Of a stretch of DNA of 64,000 nucleotides, positions 33,622-45,073 are shown one piece after another. The notes under the pieces were generated by a model. The model did not search any database, had not been told where the DNA came from, and saw only the letters and a program-made list of their open reading frames with translations. Source of the DNA: Laguncularia racemosa (taxonomy: Eukaryota > Streptophyta > Magnoliopsida > Myrtales > Combretaceae); NCBI GenBank assembly GCA_037954665.1, contig JBBMOL010000608.1, forward strand, positions 1-64,000. The letters run 5' to 3'. The stretch's first letter is position 1. Each line of letters begins with the position of its first letter. A program made the translations under genes and the position numbers.

Positions 33622-35228
33622 TGATACGCTCAGAACATATATATAAAATGGGAGCGTAAATTGCAGCAAGTGCACTGGTCGTATCAAGTAATAAAGTGGT
33701 GAAAAGTAAGGTTGTCGATCCCTCGAGGAACCAATAGAGTACTAGATCTATGGCAATTCTTATCAATATCTAGGTGATTAAAAAGGGTTTTTGAAATGTC
33801 TAATCTAAAAATTTAACTTAAAGCAACAAGAAAAATTTTATGATGAATCTATCAATTATGAACAAGGGAAATTAGAATTCACCCTAGATTTGTTAATCAA
33901 ATTGCTACCAAGTTATGTCAACTAGTGGTTATAAAGTTATTCAAGTGAGTTTAGAAAATCCTTTTTAGGGATGTTGACCTTAAATCAATTAGTCGGCTTC
34001 CGCGTCTCCAATTAACCAAGGAATCAAAATTATGTTCATACACCTCCCGATGCTACAAACAACTAATGCCCTAAATCAATTAACCCTAATCCCTTAGTGA
34101 TTAATTAACAAGAAACATTGCATTGTGCTCTCCATAAACTCTAATTAAACCAATTATCGCAACTCCCGTATTGATAATCAATCTAATTAAGAATTCCTAA
34201 CAAATCCTAATCAATTCCTGTATCAAAAGGATTTCTAACAACTATAATCAAAGACCGATTATAATTGAAATCAAAGGAATTGCAATCATGAATAATCCTA
34301 ATAATTCCTAATTACATAACATGGCTACAATTATCCTTTTAACATTCTAGAGTTTCATCCAATTTCCCACAAGGATGATTTAGAACATTATAGTATGAGT
34401 TGCATAAAAACAATTGAAATAAAGAGGTGCAATGGAATTCATATTAAACAACAAGAATAAACTAATAAATGGCATAAAAGAAAATAAAGTAAATAAAACA
34501 ATGGTTATAATCTTCAAGAGCTTCAATCTTCCAAAATGACTCCTTGAATTCTTCAATTGAAAGCAAACTTCAACAAAATGACATTCTTCCTTCAAACTAA
34601 ACTTTGGAAAAATCTAAAGTACCTAAGGAAATTCTAATGATTCAAAAGAAAGACAAATGATGCTAAAACAAAGAAGAAGAACAAAGGATGCTAAACAAAA
34701 GATGCTAAGCAAAAGGGATTCTAAACAAAAGAAAGGATGCTTAACAAAAGAAAGGATGCCTCCAAGGTTCAACAAGGGGTCTATTTATAGATCCAAAGAG
34801 GAGGGGATAAGGTTGATCTGATGAGGATTTGAGTCAGCAAATTAATTAGGATACGATTTTGGAGAGATTCTCGCAATGGATGTCCGGGGAGTAATGAAGG
34901 CCGGCTCAAGGCCGGCGGCCTTGAATGTAGGCCGGCTTAAAGGCCGGCGGCTTTTCTTCTTTTTGAGGCCGGTTTAAAGGCCGGCTCAAGGCCGGCGGCC
35001 TTGAATGTAGGCCGGCCCAAGGACGGCGGCCTTCAGTGCAATCCTTCGCTCACTTCTTCAATTTTGTGAAAAACTCCTCCAATTAACTTGTAATTTACTT
35101 TTGGGTCCTCAAAACCTGTATTTTCACAATAAATACCATTAAGTATCATTTCTTTATATTTTCTTATAATATTAAAATAAATTTAATATAAGTCCAAAAG
35201 AAAATATAAGTATAATGTGATCTTATCA
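33622..35228 (-). repeat. E 3' LTR
   Basis: On the minus strand it begins TGATAAGATC and ends TGAGCGTATCA. The TATA complement is at 34,782-34,790 (TATTTATAG). U3 contains the GGCCGGC array at 34,898-35,032. U5 is AT-rich. Confidence 0.95.
34898..35032. repeat. GGCCGGC array in E 3' LTR U3
   Basis: GGCCGGC, GGCCGGCGGCC and near variants recur about every 10-30 bp, separated by TTGAATGTA or TTAAA spacers, in an otherwise AT-rich LTR. The partner array in the other LTR is 20 bp shorter. Confidence 0.9.
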
Positions 35229-35268
35229 ACATCCCCACACTTGAACTTTTGCTTGTCCTCAAGCAAAA
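35229..35268 (-). promoter_or_regulatory. E hairpin and 3' polypurine tract
   Basis: A perfect 9-bp stem TTTTGCTTG / CAAGCAAAA around loop TCCT lies at 35,247-35,268. The complement of AAGTGTGGGGAT at 35,231-35,242 abuts the LTR. Confidence 0.85.
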
Positions 35269-36509
35269 TAATTGATTTAAACAAGAGAAATCCATCATTG
35301 AACTTCTGGTGCCCATTGTTCTGACCATACTGAAATTTGTAACTAGTATATCTAGTTGAAATTTAGTAGTTAATCTAAATACAACAGATTTTTAATCCCA
35401 GTGTTTAACAATAGAAAACAATACTTAGTCCATAAGGAAAAACATTCATTTAAACTTCATTGGTTATTAGCAAGTATCATCTCCCTCAATTTTACTTCTC
35501 CAAACAAGATAACAAGGAGTGAAAGCATATGGTATCCATTTTTTCCTAGAATTTCTCCCCTTTTTTTTATGTTTTATTTGCCTTGATTGGCAGCGGAGTG
35601 AGACTTCACTCTTCTGAGGGACCAAAGCTCGCCCATGTCAACCTGACTTTCATTAAGGTACTAAATTTTTGCCTTTCTGCCCTTCTCGTTATTGTGAGTT
35701 CATTGAGTCGGCACATCCTGGGCTCATCGCCTAAGTGACCAGGTTTTAAAGGGACCCCTACGAACTCTTCCTCACACTAACATTTAAGATTGGATACTCT
35801 TAACTCCCTTTCCTGAGTTATTGGAGTAAAGGCTCTTTTTTTTTTTTTTTTTTTTAAGGGATCACTAAGTAAAATATTTCTTTTACCTCTTTCACTAGGT
35901 GTTAAGGTATTCTCAAAGAAATTTCAATAGAGATTTATCCCAACCAATTTTTCCTTGAAGTAAACTTGCTTGTTTTTTCAACTTAAGGACTCAATCTCAA
36001 GTTCAAAGGCTAAACATAGGGTAAACCCCGTTCTCTAGAGATTTTACTCTTAAATTTTAACTATGTAAACTAGTCACAACAATTGGCGAGTAGGGCACCA
36101 ATCTAATTCAATTTCAGGATTTCATTGAAAACACTTAAGGACATAAATAAAGCATGGGATTTGTAAGCTCATGATGTGTGCAATCATTATACTTCTACAT
36201 TTATAATCCCTTCCCCACACTTAAATTGGACAATGTCCTCATTGTTCCTAATATATCACAAAATTAAGGAAACGAATGTCAATGCAGAAATTGAAATACT
36301 GGTACTTCCCTGGTATAAAATTGTTCATCAGGAAGAAAATTCCTCCTAAAATGTCTGTCATCCTTGGAGTGTCTTGAATGCACCGGCAGCTCTTATCCAG
36401 CCTTGAATTAGTTTTTTTTTTTTTTAACGAAACTATTATAGATACTTATTAAGCATGGGCTGCCTCCCATGAAGCGCTTGTTTTATAGTCATCAGCCTGA
36501 CTATCAGGG
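35269..36509 (-). other. E 3' non-coding interior
   Basis: No gene is supported. The internal module lies at 36,208-36,248: stem ACAATG / CATTGT around TCCT at 36,230-36,245, with the complement of AAGTGTGGGGAAGGG at 36,208-36,222. The conserved post-gag block is at 36,453-36,500 (complement of GCGCTTCATGGGAGGCA and following CCATG), next to a T run at about 36,410-36,425. Stretches at 35,690-35,780 match conserved non-coding sequence of family A. Confidence 0.7.
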
Positions 36510-39212
36510 TTAGCTTACATCAAGGAGTTTAAACAACTCCTTCAACACCATCGTTTTCAGATCAGGATTCCAAGCTTCCTTCCATGGTATGGTGCCCTTC
36601 TTTTCAACTTCCACCAATGTTTTGTAGGTAGATATCAACAAACTTACCTGCTGGATGTCTGCCCTTGACCATCCCAGGATTTCCCTATATTCATCCAACT
36701 GGCCTTGAATCTGCTGCTGCAATTCTTTCGTCATAGGCGCTTGATTAATGTGAGGCCATGGATTTCCTAAATTCAGACACTTATAATCAAACAATTGATT
36801 AGAAAAGACATTAGGTTCAAGTGTCTGCATAGGCATTAGTGTCGGCACTGGTAGCTTCTCATAGTCGTCTGTCTTCTCAAAAGCAACAACATTTTCAGTC
36901 TGGGGTACTTGTTCACGACCTTTGTTTTCTTGCTCATCTTCATCCCCCCAATCATCTATCTCATTCAAGACAGCTTCAAGAGTGGTTTGCCCTACATCTT
37001 CCTCCACATCATTGTTAGTAATTTCACCCTCAGCAGATATGTCAGAATACCTTGCTTTCTCATTAGACAAAAACACAGGATCATACATATCAAATGTTAC
37101 CTGGTCATCTAGTGCTCTAAGGGTGAGCTTACCTTGTCCTACATCAATTAGAGCTTGACCTGTGGCTAGGAATGGTCTTCCTAAGATCATGGGTACCTCT
37201 CTATCTTCTTCCATTTCCAAGACTATAAAGTCAACTGGAAAGATGAATTTGTCCACTTTTACTAGGACATTCTCCACTATACCCTTTGGGTACTTGACAC
37301 TTCTATCTGCAAGTTGTAAGGTGACGTGCGTCTCCTTACATTCTCCAAGTCCTAGTTTTTTGAAAATAGACAGAGGCATTAAATTTATACTTGCACCAGA
37401 ATCTATAAGTACTTTATCAAAATTAAAATTACCAATAGTGCAAGGGATAGTAAAACTTCCCTGATCTCTTTGTTTTCTTGGCAAATTGGATGAATTCTTT
37501 TGTAAGATCATAGAACATTCTCCTATAAGCATCACTGGTTCATTTCCTTCAATCTTCCTCTTCTTTGTGAGTAAATCCTTCATGAACCTAGCATATGATG
37601 GCATCTGCTGAAGTGCCTCTGCAAAAGGAATGTTAATTTGCAATTTTTTAAAGACTTCTAAAAATTTAGCAAATTGTGAATCCAATTGTTGTTGCTTCAG
37701 CCTTCCTGGGAAAGGAATAGGAGGAACATATGCTTTCACTTTTGGTGAATTTTTCTTTGGCTCCTCTTCCTTTTGTTTCCCTTTATCTTTCCCCAGGTTA
37801 ACCTCCTCTTCCTCAAGTTTCTTATCAATCAATTCCGTACCACTTCTTAACATAATAGCATTTACACCCATAGGATTTTGCTCAGTATTGCTAGGTAAAG
37901 ACCCAGATGGTCTATTACTTAACTGTTGAGACATTTGACTAAGCTGATTTTCAAGATTCCTAATGGTGGCTTGTTGATTTTGCAACATTGTGTCAGTCTT
38001 TTGCATATAACTTATCATGAGTTCTTCCATTTTAGACTGACCTTGCTGAGAAGAGGTATTATGATTAGGATATTGTTGATGGGGAGTATTATGATTAGGA
38101 CCTTGCTTTTGAAATCCAGGGGGTTTAAGTGCGTTGTTATCATTTCTCCATGAGAAATTTGGATGGTTACGCCACCCTGGATTGTAGGTGTTTGAATAGG
38201 GTCCTTGATTTCCTCTTTGGAAATTGTTGACAAAATTTACTTGCTCTCCATGGGATGAGGAGGAAAAGTTTCCAGATGGGCACTCAAGAGTTGAGTGTGG
38301 TCCTGAGCATAACTCACAACAAGAAATTTGATTAACATTGAAAGAAGGTGTAGAGGTGAGTTTACTTACCCGGGCGGTAAGAGCAGAAATCTGAGCTGTT
38401 AAGGTGTCCATATCATTGACAGATGCCACTCTAGACTTACCTCTTTCATGTTGCCAATTATGTGCACTAGAGGCCATTTCATCTATCAAAGCACTAGCCT
38501 CATCATATGTCTTACTCATTAATGCACCACCAGGAGCAGCATCTACCAGAGATCTCAATGTGTCATCTAAACTGAGATAGAATATCTCAATAAGGAGATT
38601 ATCTGGTAATCCATGATGGGGGCATTTTCTAATTGCCTCCTTGAATCTTTCCCATGCTTCATAAAGTGATTCACCACTAAACTTACTGAAGTTTGTGATG
38701 TCATTTCTTAACCTAGCAGTTCTAGATGGTGGAAAAAATCTCCTTAAAAATTTAGATGAGAGATCTACCCAAGTGGTTACAGAGTCTTGTGGCAATGAAT
38801 TGTACCAAGCCCTAGCTTTTTCTCTAAGTGAAAATGGAAAAAGTTGTAGCCTAATTACATCATCAGATACATTATTCATTTTCACTGTATTACAATATTG
38901 AAGAAATACTGCAATATGCTCATCAGGACTTTCATTTGGATATCCTCCAAATTGATTTGATTGAACCATTTGAATGAGTGTTGGTTTTAACTCGAAATTA
39001 TTAGCCTGAATTGTTGGTCTTCTAATTGTAGGACCTGAAACAACAGGTACCGTGTATTCTCGAAGTGCTCTACCAACACCCTGAATTTGATTGTTGTTCT
39101 CATCTGCCATGTTCTCTTCTTCCTTTCTTCTCTGCTCTCTTCTAAGTTGTCGCAAGCTGCGTTCTATCTCAAGATTAATTGGTAGAAGTTCAGCACTTCT
39201 ACTCTTGCGCAT
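36510..39212 (-). CDS. E gag-protease polyprotein (intact, 900 aa)
   Basis: One uninterrupted ORF from ATG 39,212 to 36,510. Residues about 1-45 are basic and helical. Residues about 60-260 are the retrotransposon gag domain (L-F-P-F-S-L-R-E-K-A-R-A-W-Y near 125, F-P-P-S-R-T-A-R-L-R near 160, C-P-H-H-G near 197). A knuckle-like C-x2-C-x3-H-x4-C lies near 300 (CELCSGPHSTLEC, one residue shorter than the usual spacing). Residues about 470-520 are lysine/glutamate-rich. The aspartic protease core lies near 610-640 (D-S-G-A-S-I-N-L-M-P), with I-L-G-R-P-F near 685. The tail (about 780-900) resembles the linker before RT and stops where RT would begin. It would form particles and process gag, with no polymerase encoded. 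Confidence 0.93.
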   Translation of the reverse strand: MRKSRSAELLPINLEIERSLRQLRREQRRKEEENMADENNNQIQGVGRALREYTVPVVSGPTIRRPTIQANNFELKPTLIQMVQSNQFGGYPNESPDEHIAVFLQYCNTVKMNNVSDDVIRLQLFPFSLREKARAWYNSLPQDSVTTWVDLSSKFLRRFFPPSRTARLRNDITNFSKFSGESLYEAWERFKEAIRKCPHHGLPDNLLIEIFYLSLDDTLRSLVDAAPGGALMSKTYDEASALIDEMASSAHNWQHERGKSRVASVNDMDTLTAQISALTARVSKLTSTPSFNVNQISCCELCSGPHSTLECPSGNFSSSSHGEQVNFVNNFQRGNQGPYSNTYNPGWRNHPNFSWRNDNNALKPPGFQKQGPNHNTPHQQYPNHNTSSQQGQSKMEELMISYMQKTDTMLQNQQATIRNLENQLSQMSQQLSNRPSGSLPSNTEQNPMGVNAIMLRSGTELIDKKLEEEEVNLGKDKGKQKEEEPKKNSPKVKAYVPPIPFPGRLKQQQLDSQFAKFLEVFKKLQINIPFAEALQQMPSYARFMKDLLTKKRKIEGNEPVMLIGECSMILQKNSSNLPRKQRDQGSFTIPCTIGNFNFDKVLIDSGASINLMPLSIFKKLGLGECKETHVTLQLADRSVKYPKGIVENVLVKVDKFIFPVDFIVLEMEEDREVPMILGRPFLATGQALIDVGQGKLTLRALDDQVTFDMYDPVFLSNEKARYSDISAEGEITNNDVEEDVGQTTLEAVLNEIDDWGDEDEQENKGREQVPQTENVVAFEKTDDYEKLPVPTLMPMQTLEPNVFSNQLFDYKCLNLGNPWPHINQAPMTKELQQQIQGQLDEYREILGWSRADIQQVSLLISTYKTLVEVEKKGTIPWKEAWNPDLKTMVLKELFKLLDVS

Positions 39213-39324
39213 AAAAAGAACCTTAAAGAGAATGGAAAACGATCACACAATGATAAGAAAAATTAAATAAAAAATAATTGTGCCTAAATTACCAACAGAA
39301 TTACGAAATCTAATATCTATTAGT

Positions 39325-39342
39325 TCCCCGGCAACGGCGCCA
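39325..39342 (-). promoter_or_regulatory. E primer-binding site, tRNA-Asp type
   Basis: The plus strand TCCCCGGCAACGGCGCCA is identical to the tRNA-Asp(GUC) 3' end. It sits six bases inside the LTR at 39,349. Confidence 0.93.
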
Positions 39343-39348
39343 AAAACT

Positions 39349-40936
39349 TGATACGCTCAGAACATATATATAAAATGGGAGCGTAAATTGCAGCAAGTGC
39401 ACTGGTCGTATCAAGTAATAAAGTGGTGAAAAGTAAGGTTGTCGATCCCTCGAGGAACCAATAGAGTACTAGATCTATGGCAATTCTTATCAATATCTAG
39501 GTGATTAAAAAGGGTTTTTGAAATGTCTAATCTAAAAATTTAACTTAAAGCAACAAGAAAAATTTTATGATGAATCTATCAATTATGAACAAGGGAAATT
39601 AGAATTCACCCTAGATTTGTTAATCAAATTGCTACCAAGTTATGTCAACTAGTGGTTATAAAGTTATTCAAGTGAGTTTAGAAAATCCTTTTTAGGGATG
39701 TTGACCTTAAATCAATTAGTCGGCTTCCGCGTCTCCAATTAACCAAGGAATCAAAATTATGTTCATACACCTCCCGATGCTACAAACAACTAATGCCCTA
39801 AATCAATTAACCCTAATCCCTTAGTGATTAATTAACAAGAAACATTGCATTGTGCCCTCCATAAACTCTAATTAAACCAATTATCGCAACTCCCGTATTG
39901 ATAATCAATCTAATTAAGAATTCCTAACAAATCCTAATCAATTCCTGTATCAAAAGGATTTCTAACAATTATAATCAAAGACCGATTATAATTGAAATCA
40001 AAGGAATTGCAATCATGAATAATCCTAATAATTCCTAATTACATAACATGGCTACAATTATCCTTTTAACATTCTAGAGTTTCATCCAATTTCCCACAAG
40101 GATGATTTAGAACATTATAGTATGAGTTGCATAAAAACAATTGAAATAAAGAGGTGCAATGGAATTCATATTAAACAACAAGAATAAACTAATAAATGGC
40201 ATAAAAGAAAATAAAGTAAATAAAACAATGGTTATAATCTTCAAGAGCTTCAATCTTCCAAAATGACTCCTTGAATTCTTCAATTGAAAGCAAACTTCAA
40301 CAAAATGACATTCTTCCTTCAAACTAAACTTTGGAAAAATCTAAAGTACCTAAGGAAATTCTAATGATTCAAAAGAAAGACAAATGATGCTAAAACAAAG
40401 AAGAAGAACAAAGGATGCTAAACAAAAGATGCTAAGCAAAAGGGATTCTAAACAAAAGAAAGGATGCTTAACAAAAGAAAGGATGCCTCCAAGGTTCACA
40501 CAAGGGGTCTATTTATAGATCCAAAGAGGAGGGGATAAGGTTGATCTGATGAGGATTTGAGTCAGCAAATTAATTAGGATACGATTTTGGAGAGATTCTC
40601 GCAATGGATGTCCGGGGAGTAATGAAGGCCGGCTCAAGGCCGGTGGCCTTGAATGTAGGCCGGCTTAAAGGCCGGCGGCTTTTCTTCTTTTTGAGGCCGG
40701 TTTAAAGGCCGGCTCAAGGCCGGCCCAAGGACGGCGGCCTTCAGTGCAATCCTTCGCTCACTTCTTCAATTTTGTGAAAAACTCCTCCAATTAACTTGTA
40801 ATTTACTTTTGGGTCCTCAAAACCTGTATTTTCACAATAAATACCATTAAGTATCATTTCTTTATATTTTCTTATAATATTAAAATAAATTTAATATAAG
40901 TCCAAAAGAAAATATAAGTATAATGTGATCTTATCA
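39349..40936 (-). repeat. E 5' LTR
   Basis: Near-identical partner of 33,622-35,228. Differences seen are a few substitutions, a small change near 40,497, and loss of one 20-22 bp unit in the GGCCGGC array (40,626-40,740). Confidence 0.95.
40626..40740. repeat. GGCCGGC array in E 5' LTR U3
   Basis: Same array as 34,898-35,032 minus one unit (GGCGGCC, TTGAATGTA spacer, GGCC). Confidence 0.9.
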
Positions 40937-40941
40937 CGGAC

Positions 40942-41354
40942 CATTCAGGGTTTTAAAGCGCATCAATGACAATGCATATCGTATAGAGTTACTAGGAGAG
41001 TATGGAGTATCAGCGACCTTTAATGTCTCAGATCTATCACCATACTTATTAGATGACATGCATGAAGACCTATCAGATTTGAGGGAAAATCTTCCAGAAG
41101 CCTGAGGAGATGATAGGAATCAGACTCTTATAGGACCTATCACCAAGGCCCGAGCTAAGGGTCTCCATAATTTAGTTTTGAGAATCTTGCTTGAGGAACC
41201 TAATCTTGAGAAAACTAATCTATTTTCTACATCTCTACATTATAATTGTAGTACATTTCAGCAGGCTCACTTATCAGTCCTACAGGATACCAAATCACCT
41301 ATACTTTTGAGTGAGTCAGAATCCTCAACGAGGCCTAATTCAAAAGTATCTTGA
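40942..41354 (+). pseudogene. F pol C-terminus, running into the 3' LTR
   Basis: It resumes the F integrase frame after E with P-F-R-V-L-K-R-I-N-D-N-A-Y, then F-N-V-S-D-L-S-P-Y. A TGA at about 41,102 interrupts it just before the LTR. The same frame continues open through the LTR start at 41,111 for about 240 bp, with I-G-P-I-T-K-A-R-A-K-G-L, to a stop near 41,352. The P-[IM]-T-[RK]-A-R-A-K stretch resembles the conserved C-terminal motif of plant CRM integrases, which is known to be encoded partly in the LTR. Confidence 0.75.
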
Positions 41355-42137
41355 AGACCGGCATCATGAAGACTCATTTCTTTTATATATTTCTCCTTTG
41401 TATGGACAATTTTATGTTGTATTTTCTTTTAAGACACTTTCATTTTATTGTAATTTCCCTTTAGGACTGGCCACCTTAAAAGTGGCAAACTTGTAATTTT
41501 TTACCATTTTTTAACCCTAGGAGTAGCAAGTATAAATACTTGCTTATAGTAGGGTTTGAGGGGGGGCATTTTTTTCAGATTTGAACATCACATTTCGTGA
41601 GAGAGCTTAGGGTTTTCCCTAGTTGAATTCCTCTTATCAATTTCAATTTTCCAAGAGTTGAAATTGTGGCGAGTGCAACAAAGAGCAATTGTGAGTAGTA
41701 TCAATTCCTTCTTTGTTGTGTTTCCATTTCATCACTAGTGAGTCATATCTAGGGTTGATTTGGAAGTTATTGGTCAGATTTTTTATTGCACTTGTGATCA
41801 ATTATCTTGTTATAAGATTGATTGCTTTAGTACTTGATTTTATCATCAATATTGGAATCTATTGTGACGTGAATGGGAATTGAAGGAAGAAGTTGAAATC
41901 ACGGTTTTTGATCTATTCTTCTTGATTTGATTCACATGGATTTCACTTATAATTGTTGTTACTTAGTGAAGATTACATATATGGATTGTTAATTGCATCA
42001 TTTGACCTTCGGATTTTCATCAAAATTCCATTAGGGTTACGCAATTTCTTGATTCCAGTAGACCGGTTTTAATTGTGAGTTGGGATTTGTTTATTTGATT
42101 CATTTGCATGTGCTTAGACTTAGTTTTGAGCACATCA
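41111..42137 (+). repeat. F 3' LTR (clean copy)
   Basis: It begins TGATAGGAATC and ends GAGCACATCA, 1,027 bp. Partner of the corrupted copy at 2,766-3,814. A TATA-like TATAAATA lies near 41,531. Confidence 0.8.
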
Positions 42138-42640
42138 TCTCTCAAAAATCTTTAGGCTCGAGATCTATCATCAACACAAACATTCTCAAGTAAGAACTAA
42201 ATTAAGTGATTCAATTCTACCTCATACTCTTCCACTGTCCTATTCCCCTGCTTATAATTATAATAATTATTTTCTACTCTATCTCTAGAGCTACGAGAGA
42301 AATACCTCTGGTAAAGCAGTTCCCTAAATATCGCCTAATTCGTATACTCCACTATCAATCTAGGAATTGATGCCCACCATTTTACTACAATTCCCTTCAA
42401 CATGAATGCAGCATAATTAACCTTCTTGTCTTCAAATATTTGAAAGATAGCAAGTGTCTTTTTCATCTCTTGTACCCAATCCTCAGCCTTAATTGGGTCA
42501 TCTACCTTAGGGTTAAATTCTTTTGCCACTCTGATGAACCTATCAAAGCTGACACGTGCATTAGCATTTCTGCACTATGGAACATTAGGTGCTTGATGTT
42601 GTTATGTCAATAGCCCCACTTAATCTTTCTTAAACCTTAA
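42138..42640 (-). pseudogene. H gag, Tekay/Del-like (fragment)
   Basis: The minus strand reads F-D-R-F-I-R-V-A-K-E-F-N-P-K-V-D-D-P then A-E-D-W-V-Q-E-M-K-K near 42,465-42,500, A-A-F-M-L-K-G near 42,395-42,410, K-W-W near 42,380, and D-R-V-E-N-N-Y-Y-N-Y-K-Q-G-N-R-T-V-E-E-Y-E near 42,220-42,290. It ends at R-F-L-R at the F insertion site and continues past F at 2,765 on the minus strand. This pattern (D-P-x-x-A-E-x-W, M-L-x-G, W-W, Q-G-x-x-T-V-x-E-Y-E) is the retrotransposon gag capsid domain of chromoviruses. It contains stops. Confidence 0.75.
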
Positions 42641-45073
42641 CTTAGTATTGGGAACTGACACTACGAGCCCTAACACCCATGAGTCCATAAACAATCTTAA
42701 ACTTAACCCAGTGTGGGAACTACTACTACGGGCCTCAACATCCATGAGTCCTTAAACTTAAATCAACCCAGATCATTTCTAAACACGACTTTATTATGGA
42801 TAATGCCATACAATGATCATTGGGGTACTCCCTAAGGATCTGCACTATGGGCCCTTAAGCCGAACCAAGCACAATCAATGAGCACTTAACCACTTAAGCC
42901 AATCCATTCAACTTAACCACTTTTTATACATAGTAACTTAACAAACACAAGAAAACAAGCAAGTTACATGTACCATGAATCTTAGTCTTAAGTAAGTCAA
43001 TTCCTAAACTTAATGTAATCTATAATTTGTCAAAGCAACAATGATCCCTTCTTAGTACTAATCTAAGAATAATCTAAATTTCTTAATTCTCTTAGTCTAT
43101 TGGATTTTCTAAAGCCTTACTAACTATCTATGTTACATGGAAGTTCGTTTAATCAGAAAATAAATCAAGAAACAAAGTGTCCCTAAGTACACGGTTATGC
43201 TTGAGACTGTGTACTTTGACATGGTTAAGATACACAGTCGTGTATAGTAATCATGTATCTTTTCACGGACTTTAGTATTTTAGCATGCCTTAGCACACAA
43301 TCGTGTAGAGTGGTTGTATACCTTTCCATAAGCTTTAACGTTTTAGCATGCCTAGGTATATGGTCGTGTAGTTGGCTGTGTACTTTTCTGTAAATTTTCC
43401 ATATTCGACACACCTAAGTACATGAGCATGTACTTGAACCATATGCCTCTTGTATACACACATATTTTTACATGGAAAAGTATATAGGCATGTACTTAAC
43501 TATGTTCCATGTTGTTCTTCATGAGCCTTATTTTCTCTTTTTCAATTCATTCCAATTCCTAAATCTCTTTGATCTTAGGCCTAATTGAGCCTTAAAACTT
43601 GTAAAATCTAATGAATTATATGGGTAGTATACTTAATTGTTCCAACTTGTGAATTGAATGCCTAGACCACTTGATTCCATACTTGTTCTGCCCTTTTCCT
43701 CGATCTAAATTCTAATGAAATCATACAATGATAATTGATAAATTCCTAATTTTTATGACCATGAGCATAATTTGATCATATAAATCCTTACCTGATGGAA
43801 TTGGTTGGTCCTTGTTGTTGTTCGCTTAGTTGACTTGGGGTTCTCTAGAGAGTATCTCTTTAGTTGTTATTATGCAAATGATAAAAAGGAAGAACACTAG
43901 GTTACACTAAGTATTTATACTCTATCCACAAAATGACCAAATTAACCCCCATATTATATTAAAATTCCACTTTCGACCTTAGTTCCATTTTATAATAAAT
44001 ATTAAATAAAATATTTTGTCCAAGTATTTACAAAAATACTAAGCTTTATATTGAAATGGCTTAAAGTTATCTTGCTGGTTTTTCTTTTGTAATTTGAATT
44101 AGCTTAAATCTACTCGAGAAATGCTTAACACAAAATCATGATATAATCGAAATTTGAATTTTGAATATTCTATTATTGAAATAATCCAATGCTGCTTGAT
44201 ACCCTTTAAATAATTTGTATTGATTCTTCTCCAACTACTTTATATATTTCAAGTGTGACTTCCCCAATATTTAAGTTGATAGACTTGGATAAAATTTAAA
44301 CTTGAAAAAGATCTAATATCTTAATTAACTAAGATATGTTTTTCAAACCGACCTTTATCTACATGTCGACCAAAATCTACTCTCATCCCTTCAAAACTAA
44401 ACATATTCTCTTCTTAAAAGAATACTCTATATTTATCCTTATTTCAAAACTTATAAATATCAATCATAAGCTCCATGAAAAACCAAAGTCTCTATATTTT
44501 GCAGTTTATTTAATTCTTCTACATACTGACTTTGAAAAATTTTTCAAGCTTACATCAAGCATGTTTTAAAATTGATTTCAATCACCAATCTATAAGAACA
44601 ATTTTGTAAATCCAAATATAACCACTTTTCTTTGTGATTTTGCACATAAACTAATAAAATGAATTTGCAACCTTTAATGTTTAAATCTCCTTCATTAAGA
44701 TTGATCCCCATGATTATGATTAACCAACTTCAGTAGTAAATTAAATATATTTCCTTGATACATTCAATAAGTGGAACCAGATCTTTAATTCTAATCATTT
44801 GTCCAATTAATGTCCTCAAATATTTCAATCTATTGAACTTATATGCTTCAAGTCACAACCTTTGAGCTAACCTCAAGGTCTACCATATCTATTTTGTCTT
44901 TAACTAATAAAACCTATAAGCAATCCTCTAAATCCCTACTACTCATCTATCTAGGAATAAAAGTCATAACTAAAGTTGCTCCCACAACTAAAATAAAGGT
45001 TATCTACCAAATAATCATATAATTTAATCTCCTCATGTTCTTCACCTAAAATCATGATCCCAATTAGGTGTAT
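42641..45073. other. AT-rich non-coding tract, probable H leader/LTR
   Basis: No coding potential is supported. By position upstream of H gag it should hold H's leader and long 5' LTR, but no partner LTR is in the window to confirm this. It includes a diverged tandem repeat of about 65 bp (42,650-42,775; units share CCATGAGTCC and CTTAAACTTAA) and a zone (43,180-43,510) of decayed GTACA.GG..GTGTA-type repeats. A TATA-like complement lies near 43,906-43,917. Confidence 0.4.

Larger units (their letters stand above)
33622..40936 (-). mobile_element. E: Athila-type gag-protease-only LTR element (TR-GAG-like)
   Basis: 7,315 bp flanked by a perfect CGGAC duplication (33,617-33,621 and 40,937-40,941) inside F integrase. 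LTRs are 1,607 bp (33,622-35,228) and 1,588 bp (39,349-40,936), identical over long stretches by eye, so this is a very young insertion. It has a tRNA-Asp primer site, one 900-codon intact gag-protease ORF, and two hairpin-polypurine modules. There is no RT core, RNase H or integrase. It therefore needs polymerase and integrase in trans. Confidence 0.95.
2766..42137 (+). mobile_element. Element F: CRM-like Ty3/gypsy element, split by G and E
   Basis: F is bounded by matching LTRs at 2,766-3,814 and 41,111-42,137. The flanking 5-mers are CCTCT (2,761-2,765, in noisy sequence) and TCTCT (42,138-42,142), a probable target duplication with one difference. Removing the nested elements G (6,179-32,010) and E (33,622-40,936) leaves about 6.2 kb in the order LTR, initiator-Met primer site, gag/protease remnant, RT, RNase H, integrase, LTR. 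The C-terminal end of pol runs into the 3' LTR, a feature described for plant CRM elements. The short distance between primer site and RT suggests an internal deletion in gag/protease. F lies within the gag of H. Confidence 0.75.

Noticed and set aside
34380..34595. A 71-codon frame present identically at 34,380-34,595 and 40,107-40,322
   Set aside because: Both lie in the two LTRs of E and are identical only because the LTRs are. No domain and no start context.
34898..35032. CRISPR-like array
   Set aside because: Units are short, irregular and overlapping, with no uniform spacers, in a plant LTR.
44336..44569. A 77-codon frame in the AT-rich tract right of H gag
   Set aside because: No recognisable domain, AT-rich composition and length expected by chance.
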